From CAYZHV01 sp046541355 (GTDB taxonomy: Bacteria > Spirochaetota > Spirochaetia > DSM-27196 > Alkalispirochaetaceae), in the NCBI GenBank assembly GCA_046541355.1, contig JBKHDM010000040.1, positions 1 to 27,058 of the forward strand: 27,058 nt of DNA. Reading direction: 5' to 3'. Both the position numbers and the translations under genes were made by a program. The notes under the pieces are model-generated. The model saw only the letters and a list, made by a program, of their open reading frames with translations. It had not been told where the DNA came from and made no database searches. Positions 14,245-22,961 of this stretch are shown here, one piece after another. Positions within the stretch are counted from its first letter, which is position 1; every line of letters begins with the position of its first letter.

Positions 14245-16794
14245 ATGGCTGAAAAAGCACTGGTCATCGTCGAGTCGCCTACAAAGGCGAGAACTATCAA
14301 GCGTTTTCTCCCAAAGGGTTACACCGTCGAGGCGAGTGTAGGCCACATCCGGGACCTCCCGCAGTCCGCGGGGGAGATCCCCAAAAAGTTCAAATCAGAG
14401 CCCTGGGCGCGCCTTGGTATAGACGTGGAGCACGACTTCCAGCCCCTTTACGTCACCCCGAAAGGCAAGTCCAAGGTGATAAACGAACTGAAGAAGAAGG
14501 TGAAGGAGGCCGACGTTCTGCTCCTCGCCACTGATGAGGACCGTGAGGGGGAGAGCATCTCCTGGCACCTTGTGGAAGTGCTCAAGCCGAAGGTGCCGGT
14601 GAGGCGAATGGTCTTTCATGAGATCACCAGGAGCGCCATCGAGCACTCCATCGAGCACTTCCGTGAGATCGACATGAACCTCGTCAGAGCCCAGGAGACC
14701 AGGCGCATTCTGGACAGGCTCTACGGCTACACCTTGTCGCCCCTGATCTGGAAGAAGATCGCCTACGGCTTGTCCGCGGGGCGGGTGCAGTCTCCCGGGT
14801 TGAGGATGATCGTTGAGCGGGAGCGGGAGCGGATCCGGTTTCGTTCCTCGGTCTACTGGGACCTCAAGGCGACCCTCGCCAAGCCCCAGGATCGATCCTT
14901 TGACGCCAAACTGATCTCGGTAGGAGAGAAGCGGGTCGCCGGAGGCAAGGACTTCGACAGTTCTACCGGCAAGCTCAAGGACCCGGATTCGGTACTCCTG
15001 CTCTCCGAAGAGCAAGCGCGGCAGCTGCTCGAGCGGATAGAGTCGGCGCGGTGGAAGGTTCGCTCGGTACAGGAGAAGGAGAACACATCCCGGCCCGCCG
15101 CTCCCTTTATCACATCGAGTCTCCAGCAGGAGGGCAACCGTAAACTCGGCCTCTCCGCCCGGGAGACGATGCGAATCGCCCAGCGGCTCTACGAGGAGGG
15201 GCTGATCACCTATATGCGGACCGACTCCCCTGCCCTCTCGAGCGAGGCAATCGGCGGGGCGCGGAGCACCATCGAGGAGCTCTACGGAAAGGAGTACCTC
15301 TCCGGCGAACCACGGCAGTACTCCTCGAGGAGCCGGGGTGCCCAGGAGGCGCACGAGGCGATCCGTCCCGCCGGGGCCAATTTCGTCCACCCCGACTCGA
15401 CAAGCCTCTCGGGTAAGGACAAAGCGCTCTACGAGATGATCTGGAAGCGGACTATCGCCTCCCAGATGGCCGAGGCGAAGAAGCTCTCCGTAAGCGTCCG
15501 GATCGAGGCGGCGGACGCCGTCTTTTCCGCCTCGGGAAACAGGATCGTCTTTCCCGGGTTCCTGCGGGTCTACGTGGAAGGAAAGGACGACCCGGAGGCG
15601 GCCCTCGAGGACAAGGAGGTTATCCTCCCGCCCCTCGCCGAGGGGGATGAGCTCGACCTCGTCGGTATCGACACCGACCGGCACGAGACCAAACCGCCCG
15701 CCCGCTACACCGAGGCGTCCCTGGTTCAGCGCCTCGAGAAGGAAGGCATCGGACGTCCATCGACCTACGCCACAATCATCAGCACGATCTACGAGCGCGG
15801 ATACATCCGCAGGCAGGGGACCTCCCTGGTCCCGACCTTTACCGGGATGGCTGTCGTGCAGCTTTTGGAGCAGCACTTTGACGATCTGGTGGACTACGGG
15901 TTTACCAGCTCCATGGAACACGCCCTCGACCAGATCGCCTACGGAGAGAAGGACAACAAGTCATACCTCAAGGAGTTTTACTTCGGCGAGGATGGACTGA
16001 AGGAAGAGGTGGATCGCCGAGAAAACGAGATCTCCCCGGAGCGCTCGAGGACAATCGCCCTGCCCCAGCTCAAGGAGCACCAGGCGGTAAAGGTGGGCCG
16101 TTACGGCCCCTACATCGTCCACAAGGAGGGGGAAGACGCGATCCACGCCTCCATCCCCGAGGAGATAGCCCCGGCGGATCTCACCGAGGAGGACATCACC
16201 GAGCTCATCCTCCTGCAAAAGCGGGGGCCCGAGCCGATCGGGGTCCACCCGGAGAGCGGGGAGAACGTCTACTGCCTCACCGGACGCTACGGGCCCTACG
16301 TTCAGCTCGGCGAGGCGACCGAGGAGAACCCGAAACCGAAGCGGGCGGGTCTGCCCAAGGGCGTCAAACCGAGCGAGGTCGACCTGCCCCTGGCGACCAA
16401 ACTGTTGAGCCTGCCGAGAAATCTCGGCCGCCACCCGGAAAGCGGTGAGGAGGTCGTGGCAGGGGTGGGCAGATTCGGACCCTTCGTCGTCTGTGACGGG
16501 GAGTTTCGCTCCCTCAAGGCGGAGGACGACGTCTATGAGATAACCCTCGAGCGCGCCCTCGAGCTGCTGGCAGAGGAGAAGAAGAGTGGCCGAAAGCGGT
16601 CAAAACTCCTCAAGGAACTCGGACAGGACAGTAAAAAGAAACGAAAGCTTGCGATCTATGACGGTAAGTACGGGCCCTACATTAAGGCCGGCACCAAGAA
16701 CGTGAGCCTTCCCGAGGAGAAGCAGAGCCAGGAGGCGATTGAAAACCTCACCCTCGAGGAGGCGATAAAAATAGTCGCCGCCGCGGGCAAATAG
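14245..16794 (+). CDS. topA: DNA topoisomerase I (type IA)
   Basis: Relaxes negative supercoils by transient single-strand cleavage. Seen: 849 aa. The Toprim domain starts MAEKALVIVESPTKARTIKR and carries the acidic motif TDEDREGES (about residue 96-104). The active-site Tyr is Tyr323 in LITYMRTDSPALS. GRPSTYATIISTIYERGYI is a further conserved block. The C-terminus has no Cys4 zinc fingers. It has four TopA C-terminal repeats instead, each with a GxxGP[YF] core (GRYGPYIV, GRYGPYVQLG, GRFGPFVVCDG, GKYGPYIKAG). ATG 14245 follows AAAGGA; an upstream TTG at 14212 would add only 11 unrelated residues. The last codons (IVAAAGK) belong to a repeat that is copied beyond the stop. The next gene is convergent. 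Confidence 0.97.
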   Translation: MAEKALVIVESPTKARTIKRFLPKGYTVEASVGHIRDLPQSAGEIPKKFKSEPWARLGIDVEHDFQPLYVTPKGKSKVINELKKKVKEADVLLLATDEDREGESISWHLVEVLKPKVPVRRMVFHEITRSAIEHSIEHFREIDMNLVRAQETRRILDRLYGYTLSPLIWKKIAYGLSAGRVQSPGLRMIVERERERIRFRSSVYWDLKATLAKPQDRSFDAKLISVGEKRVAGGKDFDSSTGKLKDPDSVLLLSEEQARQLLERIESARWKVRSVQEKENTSRPAAPFITSSLQQEGNRKLGLSARETMRIAQRLYEEGLITYMRTDSPALSSEAIGGARSTIEELYGKEYLSGEPRQYSSRSRGAQEAHEAIRPAGANFVHPDSTSLSGKDKALYEMIWKRTIASQMAEAKKLSVSVRIEAADAVFSASGNRIVFPGFLRVYVEGKDDPEAALEDKEVILPPLAEGDELDLVGIDTDRHETKPPARYTEASLVQRLEKEGIGRPSTYATIISTIYERGYIRRQGTSLVPTFTGMAVVQLLEQHFDDLVDYGFTSSMEHALDQIAYGEKDNKSYLKEFYFGEDGLKEEVDRRENEISPERSRTIALPQLKEHQAVKVGRYGPYIVHKEGEDAIHASIPEEIAPADLTEEDITELILLQKRGPEPIGVHPESGENVYCLTGRYGPYVQLGEATEENPKPKRAGLPKGVKPSEVDLPLATKLLSLPRNLGRHPESGEEVVAGVGRFGPFVVCDGEFRSLKAEDDVYEITLERALELLAEEKKSGRKRSKLLKELGQDSKKKRKLAIYDGKYGPYIKAGTKNVSLPEEKQSQEAIENLTLEEAIKIVAAAGK

Positions 16795-16900
16795 CCGGCG
16801 CGGGCAAACTGTCGCCGCCGCGGGCAAACTGTCGCCGCCGCGGGCAAACTGTCGCCGCCGCGGGCAAATAGCCGGCGCGGGCAAACTGTCGCCGCCGCGG
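16774..16900. repeat. Short tandem repeat array copying the topA 3' end
   Basis: A 20-bp unit GTCGCCGCCGCGGGCAAACT occurs at 16811 and 16831. An 18-bp form lacking the final CT lies at 16774 (the last codons of topA) and at 16851, each followed by a 19-bp variant TAGCCGGCGCGGGCAAACT (16792 and 16869). A partial unit ends at 16900. So a 37-bp composite flanks two plain units. The first composite contains the topA stop codon. The array is GC-rich and has no spacer variety. Confidence 0.9.
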
Positions 16901-16918
16901 TTACCATATAGTCGCCCC

Positions 16919-16941
16919 GCTCCCCCACCCCGTCGGGGGGG
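16919..16941. terminator. GC-rich hairpin between convergent topA and the CNBD gene (weak terminator candidate)
   Basis: ACCCC-GTC-GGGGG lies within a run of C then G (about 16921-16941), directly before the stop of the convergent gene. It can fold on either strand, but no T-tract follows, so intrinsic termination is uncertain. Confidence 0.3.
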
Positions 16942-18177
16942 TCAGGCGCGGGCGAGGCGCTGGTCCTTCCGGGCGCGCTCGATGCGCTGCATCTTGCGGT
17001 AGTACTTCGCCTGCTTCTCAATCTCCTCGAGGTCGGTGACATGGATCCGGCCGTCGACGGACTTTACCTTCGAGTTTTTCAGCAAATCCCGAACCGCCTG
17101 GTTACCCTCGTTAAGAGGCATGCCGAGCATGTTTACCAGTTCCTTGGTGCCGAAGTCAAAGGTGTAGGAATCCCCGCTGCGGATCGGAATCCGGTTTTTC
17201 TCGAGCTGGATGAGCAGCCCGTCGTACAGGCGGCCAACCCTGTCCGAGAGGAGGGTGTTCGCAAGCTGCTTGTAGATAAACCAGATGCGCTCGGCGAGAA
17301 GCTGGGTGAGCCGGGAGATGATCTGCGGTTGGGTGGAGACCATCCGAGCGAAGTTCTCCCGATTGACCGCGAGGAGCACCGTATCCTCGTAGGCGATAGC
17401 CGATGCTGACCGCGGTTTGTTCTCAATCAGGGACATCTCGCCAAAGATATCTCCGCTCTTGAGGACCGCGAGGAGCACCTCGTTCTCGTTGACGATCTTG
17501 GTGATCTTGACCGATCCCTTCTGGATGATGTAGAGCTCCTGCCCGGGCATCATCTCCGAGAAGATCATCGTGTTTTTTGGATAGGTCCGGGTAAAGTCGT
17601 TCTCTTCCTCCTCGAGATAGACCGCCTTGCTGTACGGCTTGATCTTCTCGAGACGCTCCTTCGCCTTTGGCGCGTTCTCATCGTTGCCGCAGTACTTGAG
17701 AAACTGGTAGTAGGCGTAATACGCCTGATTGTAGTGACTCTGCTTGGCGTAGAACTCCGCGACGTTAAAAAGATGGGTAATGTCCGGCTCTTTCTCCTGC
17801 TTGAGGGTGATCCTGGCGAGGGAGCCGTCGAGATACCGCATCCGTCGGGAGAAGCCTTCGATGATCTTCATCGCCACGGGGGTGTTTTTCTGGATGAGGT
17901 CGGTGTAGTTCTCTTTGTGGACCTGGATCAGGGAGACGTCGCTGATCGCCTGGGCGGTTTCGATGTAGCTGTGGGATGACATGGTGGCGACAACGCCGAA
18001 GAAGTCACCGGGCCCGAGGACATTACCCCCCTCTTCCGCGACGACCTCCACCTCTTTGCTGATCCGCACCTTGCCGGAGCGGATAATGTAAAAGTAGTCG
18101 GCATGCTGCTTACCTTCAACAATGATGTACGCATCCTTGTTGAAGTTGACCATGGTAAGTTGCAGTGAATTACTCAT
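16942..18177 (-). CDS. Double cyclic-nucleotide-binding-domain regulator with Crp-like C-terminus
   Basis: Seen: 411 aa with no membrane segment. The first CNBD-like domain (about 5-120) contains GDFFGVVATMSSHSYIETAQ. A helical linker (about 135-175) is rich in Tyr (HYNQAYYAYYQFLKY). The second CNBD (about 195-305) has a well-formed phosphate-binding cassette, GDIFGEMSLIENKPRSASA. A long helix leads into a winged-helix-like end (FGTKELVNMLGMPL, NQAVRDLLKNSKVKSVDGRI). The first domain lacks the Glu and Arg of the cassette, so probably only the second binds a cyclic nucleotide. Known: CNBD plus Crp-type helix-turn-helix proteins are transcription factors. DNA binding here is inferred. Start ATG 18177 follows GGAGAAGG. 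The gene has its own near-consensus promoter with a palindrome, suggesting autoregulation. Confidence 0.88.
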   Translation of the reverse strand: MSNSLQLTMVNFNKDAYIIVEGKQHADYFYIIRSGKVRISKEVEVVAEEGGNVLGPGDFFGVVATMSSHSYIETAQAISDVSLIQVHKENYTDLIQKNTPVAMKIIEGFSRRMRYLDGSLARITLKQEKEPDITHLFNVAEFYAKQSHYNQAYYAYYQFLKYCGNDENAPKAKERLEKIKPYSKAVYLEEEENDFTRTYPKNTMIFSEMMPGQELYIIQKGSVKITKIVNENEVLLAVLKSGDIFGEMSLIENKPRSASAIAYEDTVLLAVNRENFARMVSTQPQIISRLTQLLAERIWFIYKQLANTLLSDRVGRLYDGLLIQLEKNRIPIRSGDSYTFDFGTKELVNMLGMPLNEGNQAVRDLLKNSKVKSVDGRIHVTDLEEIEKQAKYYRKMQRIERARKDQRLARA

Positions 18178-18190
18178 GCCTTCTCCAGCG

Positions 18191-18213
18191 ACCTATACCG
18201 CTACAGTATAGGT
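18191..18213. promoter_or_regulatory. Perfect palindrome over the CNBD-gene promoter (operator candidate)
   Basis: ACCTATAC-N7-GTATAGGT, perfect 8-bp arms with a 7-bp centre. It covers the -10 box and the expected transcription start of the downstream regulator gene, where a dimeric protein would block polymerase. The regulator itself is the obvious candidate ligand, by inference. Confidence 0.55.
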
Positions 18214-18233
18214 TTCGCCAAAACCGTTGTCAA
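18205..18233 (-). promoter_or_regulatory. Near-consensus sigma-70 promoter for the CNBD regulator
   Basis: Minus-strand TTGACA (18233-18228), 17-bp spacer, TATACT (18210-18205). The start point would lie about 20-25 nt before the ATG at 18177. It lies in the 108-bp gap after glyA, so the regulator need not depend on glyA transcription. Confidence 0.8.
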
Positions 18234-18285
18234 TTTGCGCTCCCCTCCCCCGGTCCGGGAGAGCAGGAGAACCCGTTGCAAGATA

Positions 18286-19572
<1,287 letters not shown>

Positions 19573-19599
19573 ACCTACCCCCTATCTGGCCTATCTGCG

Positions 19600-19628
19600 A
19601 ATGTAGGGCATACCCCTTGAGGTGTCAA
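19600..19628 (-). promoter_or_regulatory. Sigma-70-type promoter for glyA
   Basis: Minus-strand TTGACA (19628-19623), 17 bp, TACATT (19605-19600), about 28 bp before the TTG start. The -35 box is bracketed by an inverted repeat TGAGGT-N9-ACCTCA (19618-19638) that also spans the stop of the upstream gene. Confidence 0.7.
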
Positions 19629-19635
19629 CAGAACC

Positions 19636-21294
19636 TCAGTAACTGCCGATCAACTCCGGCAGTAGCCGGCGGCTGCGGTACCTGCCCATCTCGTCGGACG
19701 CCTCCTCAAAGGTAAGAAGCCGCGCGTAGAGCTCTTGCGGGTCCTCCACGCCGTCGCCCATCTCCAGGGAGGGCGTCGCGATCTCTCCGTAGCTGAAGGC
19801 GACCCGTCGATTATCGAGGGATCCGAAGAAAAACTCCTCCCGGGGCGAGGGAGGGTCGAGGAGGCGGTCTGCGTAGAGGCCGTCGGCCAGGGAGGGGTCC
19901 GCGGGAAACCATCCGAAGCCGGGAAGAAAGAACTCAACCCAGTGATGGGCGACGGTCACCGCCTCCTCGAGCAGGAGGACTCCCGAGACGGGACGAGCCG
20001 GCACCCCGAGGGAGCGAAGGGCGGAGACCATGAGACTCGCATAGGCAAAAGAAGAGCCCGAGCCGTTTTCCAGAGCAATAATCGGATCGGATGTTCCCGA
20101 AGCGTCCGGCTCGAGGAGCCTCAGACTCTCCCGGAAAATCCAGCGCCCCTGTTCGAGGCGATTGGTAACCCCTCCGACACTCTCTCGGCCAAAGGCAACG
20201 ATCTCTCCTGCCTCCACGGGGAGGTCCTCCTCTACCCTGGTATAGCGACGCATGAAGGCGTCGTCGAGGTCGTACTCCCGCGGGATTTCCTCGGCCGTCA
20301 CCTCGGCGGAAACCTCGTAGCGTCGCAGGAGAAACGTCCGGGCGAGACGAACCTCCTGCGCCCCGGGATCCTCCTCTTGCCCCCCGGAGCGATCGACAGG
20401 AGGGGGCGGGCTCACCGTGTACAGACTCGCTTGCCCCTGGAAGGAGAGCTCCGCCTCCTGACTCTCCCCAAGGAGTTGCACCTGCCGCTGGACGGCCGAC
20501 CTCTGTGCGTCCGGCAGCCAGACCCGAACCACTCCCTTCCCGCCCTCGCCGAACTCGTAGAACCGCACCTCCTGGCGCAACGCGTACTCCCGGAAGGAAC
20601 CGATGTTGAGGCGTCCTGCCTCCCGGATGACCGTGAGATCCTCGCTCTGCGCCTCTCCCTGCCTGCCGACCAGGCGGATCGGGCCGTTCCCGGCGCCGTC
20701 GGGTACCCGCACCCGCACCTCCTCGTCCCCCCAGGAACGGTAACCGCCGGAGGCGACGTCCACAGGCACAGAGGGGGATCCCCCCTCGAGGGGTGTAAAC
20801 AGAAGCTGCGAGTCCCCCCGGCGACGACCGAAGCGGCTGCCGTAGATCGTGACGCTCCCTGACACTCCCACCTCCACCGGCTCGATAGCGTCGATCCGCG
20901 GGGAGGCGGATAGATCACCCTGAACCACAGGTTCAGAGTTGATGTTGGTAAAGAGTACCGGATTGCTCCGCCCTCCAGCGGTAACGACGTACAGGAGGCC
21001 CGAACCCGCCCCGGGGGGTATGGTCAGCTCGACAACGGTATCGCTCCAGCTCGAGTAACTCGAACTCGTCGGCGCCTGCCCGGCAAGCTCCACCCGGGAC
21101 TGCCCGCGCTGATCCCCGAAGTTCTCGCCGGTGACACGCAGCAACTCCCCGGGAGCCGCGCTATCCGGATCGATCGCCTCGATCCGCGGGGAGGGCGTAC
21201 TCAGGAGGATAACGAGAACGAGAGCAATGGTAACGAGAAAAAAAAGAACCAGGGGCAGAAAAACTCCCCGGCCCGTACTACCCGTGTTCGCCAT
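19636..21294 (-). CDS. Membrane-anchored IPT/TIG plus transglutaminase-like protein, catalytic Cys missing
   Basis: Seen: 552 aa. One N-terminal transmembrane segment (about 11-34, FLPLVLFFLVTIALVLVILL), two IPT/TIG immunoglobulin-like domains (about 37-117 and 133-225), a middle region with a Pro-rich linker, and a transglutaminase-like core near 405-475. The core keeps the GVPARPVSG motif, His450 (HHWVEFFLPGFGW) and Asp466 (FPADPS), but where GxCxxFA is expected it has GSGSSFA, so the Cys is Gly413. Activity of the usual kind is therefore doubtful. Its location outside the inner membrane is inferred. It is the last gene of the ECF sigma operon and overlaps the preceding gene by 17 nt. An upstream GTG at 21336, with a close AGGAGG, is an alternative start. 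Confidence 0.82.
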   Translation of the reverse strand: MANTGSTGRGVFLPLVLFFLVTIALVLVILLSTPSPRIEAIDPDSAAPGELLRVTGENFGDQRGQSRVELAGQAPTSSSYSSWSDTVVELTIPPGAGSGLLYVVTAGGRSNPVLFTNINSEPVVQGDLSASPRIDAIEPVEVGVSGSVTIYGSRFGRRRGDSQLLFTPLEGGSPSVPVDVASGGYRSWGDEEVRVRVPDGAGNGPIRLVGRQGEAQSEDLTVIREAGRLNIGSFREYALRQEVRFYEFGEGGKGVVRVWLPDAQRSAVQRQVQLLGESQEAELSFQGQASLYTVSPPPPVDRSGGQEEDPGAQEVRLARTFLLRRYEVSAEVTAEEIPREYDLDDAFMRRYTRVEEDLPVEAGEIVAFGRESVGGVTNRLEQGRWIFRESLRLLEPDASGTSDPIIALENGSGSSFAYASLMVSALRSLGVPARPVSGVLLLEEAVTVAHHWVEFFLPGFGWFPADPSLADGLYADRLLDPPSPREEFFFGSLDNRRVAFSYGEIATPSLEMGDGVEDPQELYARLLTFEEASDEMGRYRSRRLLPELIGSY

Positions 21295-21805
21295 AGGAAA
21301 CGACGTTAATCTCCAACTCGATGTTGAACTGCTCACCCCCCTCCTCGCCGACGGCGGTCACCGGGCGGTTACCGAGGGGAAAGAAGAGTACCGGCTCCCC
21401 TAGGCGAATGGGAAGACTCTTGAAGGAGGTTCGGTAGCTCACCGCCTCGTCCTCCCCGGAGAGCCAGGTGCGCCCCTCGGCGACGAGGACGAGGGAACCA
21501 TCATCCTGAACGTAGGGGGTAAAGTCGGCGAGGACGGTGATATTGCTGCCGTCGAGGCGAACCTGGACCGCTCTGCCCGCGAGGGTTATGCGGGTCAGGT
21601 CCATGTTCCAGAAGACTTCCTCCCCGTCGAGGGTAGTGATACGAGCGGAGATCTCGAGCTTCAGGGCGCGGTCGAACAGATGGTCGAGTTCCTCCTGCAG
21701 CTCCTCCGGAGGAATCGGTTCGGCGTCCGGCGGCAGGGCGTCCTGGGCACCAAGGGGAAGCACGAGACAGGAAAAAAGAAGTATCGGCAAGGTTGCCGGT
21801 CTCAC
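21278..21805 (-). CDS. Exported protein of unknown function in the sigma operon
   Basis: Seen: 175 aa. A signal peptide (MRPATLPILLFSCLVLPLGA, likely cut after Ala20) is followed by a short acidic/Pro segment and a beta-rich domain with alternating patterns (LEISARITTLDGEEVFWNMD, LRVQ-like strands, SLVLVAEGRTWLSG). No Cys in the mature part and no family I recognise. Start is GTG 21805, in a GTGA overlap with the anti-sigma stop, and it overlaps the transglutaminase-like gene by 17 nt. This places it between a membrane anti-sigma factor and an outward-facing enzyme-like protein, so it may sense or transmit an envelope signal. That is inference from position only. Confidence 0.7.
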   Translation of the reverse strand: MRPATLPILLFSCLVLPLGAQDALPPDAEPIPPEELQEELDHLFDRALKLEISARITTLDGEEVFWNMDLTRITLAGRAVQVRLDGSNITVLADFTPYVQDDGSLVLVAEGRTWLSGEDEAVSYRTSFKSLPIRLGEPVLFFPLGNRPVTAVGEEGGEQFNIELEINVVSYGEHG

Positions 21806-22353
21806 TGCAGCGGCCCCCGAGCCTCTGAGGCGGGTACGAGCATCGGCTCTCCGATGAGCTCGAATCGGGGCGCCTCGGGCAGTTCGATCGTCACCTGCTG
21901 GACATCCTCCCGCTCCTCGAGCCAGCGTATAAGATCCTCGGCCTGATCGTTTTCTATCTGGATGGTGATATCGAGTTGGTTCGGGTCCATCCCGGCGAGG
22001 GGAGCAGCCGGACCCGTCGCGCCGCGGAGGGCGAGGAAAAAGGTCATCCCCGCCATGAGCAGTATAACCACGGCAGCCGCGGCTGCAACCGGGAGGGGCA
22101 CCGTTACCCTGCGCTCCCAGAGACTCACCCGTCGTCTGCGGGGCAGAGCGGCGACACGCTCCCAGAGCCCTCGAGAAATCGCCTCGTAGTCGGGCTCCTG
22201 TTCGGCGTGCATCGCGCTTCGCAGGGCGAGCATACGCCGTCGGGCAGCCTCGAGGGACGGTTCGTCCTGGAGTCGCGCCTCGAGTTTCTCCCTCTCCCGC
22301 TGGTCGAGCTCCCCGTCTACGTATGCGGACAGAAGGTAGTGGTCACGGCACAT
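21802..22353 (-). CDS. Membrane anti-sigma factor (zf-HC2-like)
   Basis: Holds the neighbouring ECF sigma factor inactive until a signal arrives. Seen: 183 aa. The N-terminus MCRDHYLLSAYVDGELDQRE resembles anti-sigma domains of the zf-HC2 kind, although only Cys2 and His5 of the usual metal set are obvious. One transmembrane helix (about 86-109, VPLPVAAAAAVVILLMAGMT) is followed by a periplasmic tail of about 70 residues with a small alpha/beta look (ITIQIENDQAEDLIRWLEER). ATG 22353 overlaps the sigma gene stop by 11 nt, the standard arrangement for a sigma/anti-sigma pair. The metal site may be incomplete, so a metal-independent fold is possible. Confidence 0.83.
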   Translation of the reverse strand: MCRDHYLLSAYVDGELDQREREKLEARLQDEPSLEAARRRMLALRSAMHAEQEPDYEAISRGLWERVAALPRRRRVSLWERRVTVPLPVAAAAAVVILLMAGMTFFLALRGATGPAAPLAGMDPNQLDITIQIENDQAEDLIRWLEEREDVQQVTIELPEAPRFELIGEPMLVPASEARGPLQ

Positions 22354-22870
22354 AGATATCCCCCTCTCCTAACGCCTTGATCAGCCGCTCCCGGGCGCGG
22401 TAGGCTCGGACCTTGACGTTGCCCTCGGTGATGCCGAGGATTTCGCCGATTTCACGGTAGGACAACTCGCCATACTCTTTAAGTATAATAACCTCCCGCA
22501 GAGAATCGGGTAATTTCGCAAGCGCTCCCCTCACCTGCCGGGAGGACTCCGACTTCAGGAACGAAACCTCCCCGGACTCCGAAGGCTGCCGCGGCTCGAA
22601 AAAGGCGCGCTCAAAGGCGCGACGCTCTCGCCCTTTGCGTTTTTCGTGGTTGAAGGCGAGGTTCTTGCCGACTCGTATGAGCCAGTAAAGCGCCTGTCGC
22701 TCGTCAGGTATGCTGTCAAGGCGCTCGTAATACTTCAGGAAGGCGTCCTGGCAGATTTCCTCCGCGCTCTCCATGTCACCGGTGATCTTGTAGACCACCC
22801 GAAGGAGTACGGGTGAACACGAGGTGTACACGCGCTCGAAGAAGCTCCCGTCATCGTCACGCCGCTGCAT
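22343..22870 (-). CDS. ECF-type RNA polymerase sigma factor
   Basis: Directs RNA polymerase to an alternative promoter set. Seen: 175 aa with only regions 2 and 4. Region 2 (about 12-78) has GDMESAEEICQDAFLKYYE and ALYWLIRVGKNLAFNHEKRK. Region 4 (about 112-165) has LPDSLREVIILKEYGELSY and the helix-turn-helix REIGEILGITEGNVKVRAYR. ATG 22870 has no clear Shine-Dalgarno and sits next to a TATATA, so the message may be leaderless or the start slightly different. It is first in a four-gene overlapping operon with anti-sigma, exported protein and transglutaminase-like protein, divergent from murB. Target genes cannot be told from this window. Confidence 0.92.
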   Translation of the reverse strand: MQRRDDDGSFFERVYTSCSPVLLRVVYKITGDMESAEEICQDAFLKYYERLDSIPDERQALYWLIRVGKNLAFNHEKRKGRERRAFERAFFEPRQPSESGEVSFLKSESSRQVRGALAKLPDSLREVIILKEYGELSYREIGEILGITEGNVKVRAYRARERLIKALGEGDIYVP

Positions 22871-22925
22871 ATATAAAACAGAACACGCGCCCGGAGGTTA
22901 CAGAAGTAGTTTGAAACCGACGCAA

Positions 22926-22955
22926 TTGATACGCCCCTTTCGCATTGAGTATCAT
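22926..22955 (+). promoter_or_regulatory. Candidate promoter for murB-mgtE
   Basis: TTGATA (22926-22931), 18 bp, TATCAT (22950-22955). The expected start falls at or next to the murB GTG at 22962, which would make the transcript leaderless or nearly so. Moderate match only. Confidence 0.4.
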
Positions 22956-22961
22956 GAGGCA

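Noticed and set aside
14395..15921. Minus-strand open frame of 508 codons inside topA
   Set aside because: Fully antisense to topA, whose catalytic motifs are intact; low-complexity mirror sequence.
16774..16900. CRISPR array
   Set aside because: Units are directly adjacent, without unique spacers, and begin inside topA coding sequence; no cas genes nearby.
16600..17042. Minus-strand small frames across the topA repeat array
   Set aside because: They read the tandem repeat in other frames (repeated ARGG/CPRR strings) and have no start signal.
18250..18275. glyA terminator hairpin
   Set aside because: CTCCCGG/CCGGGGGAG can pair imperfectly, but no T-tract follows on the minus strand.
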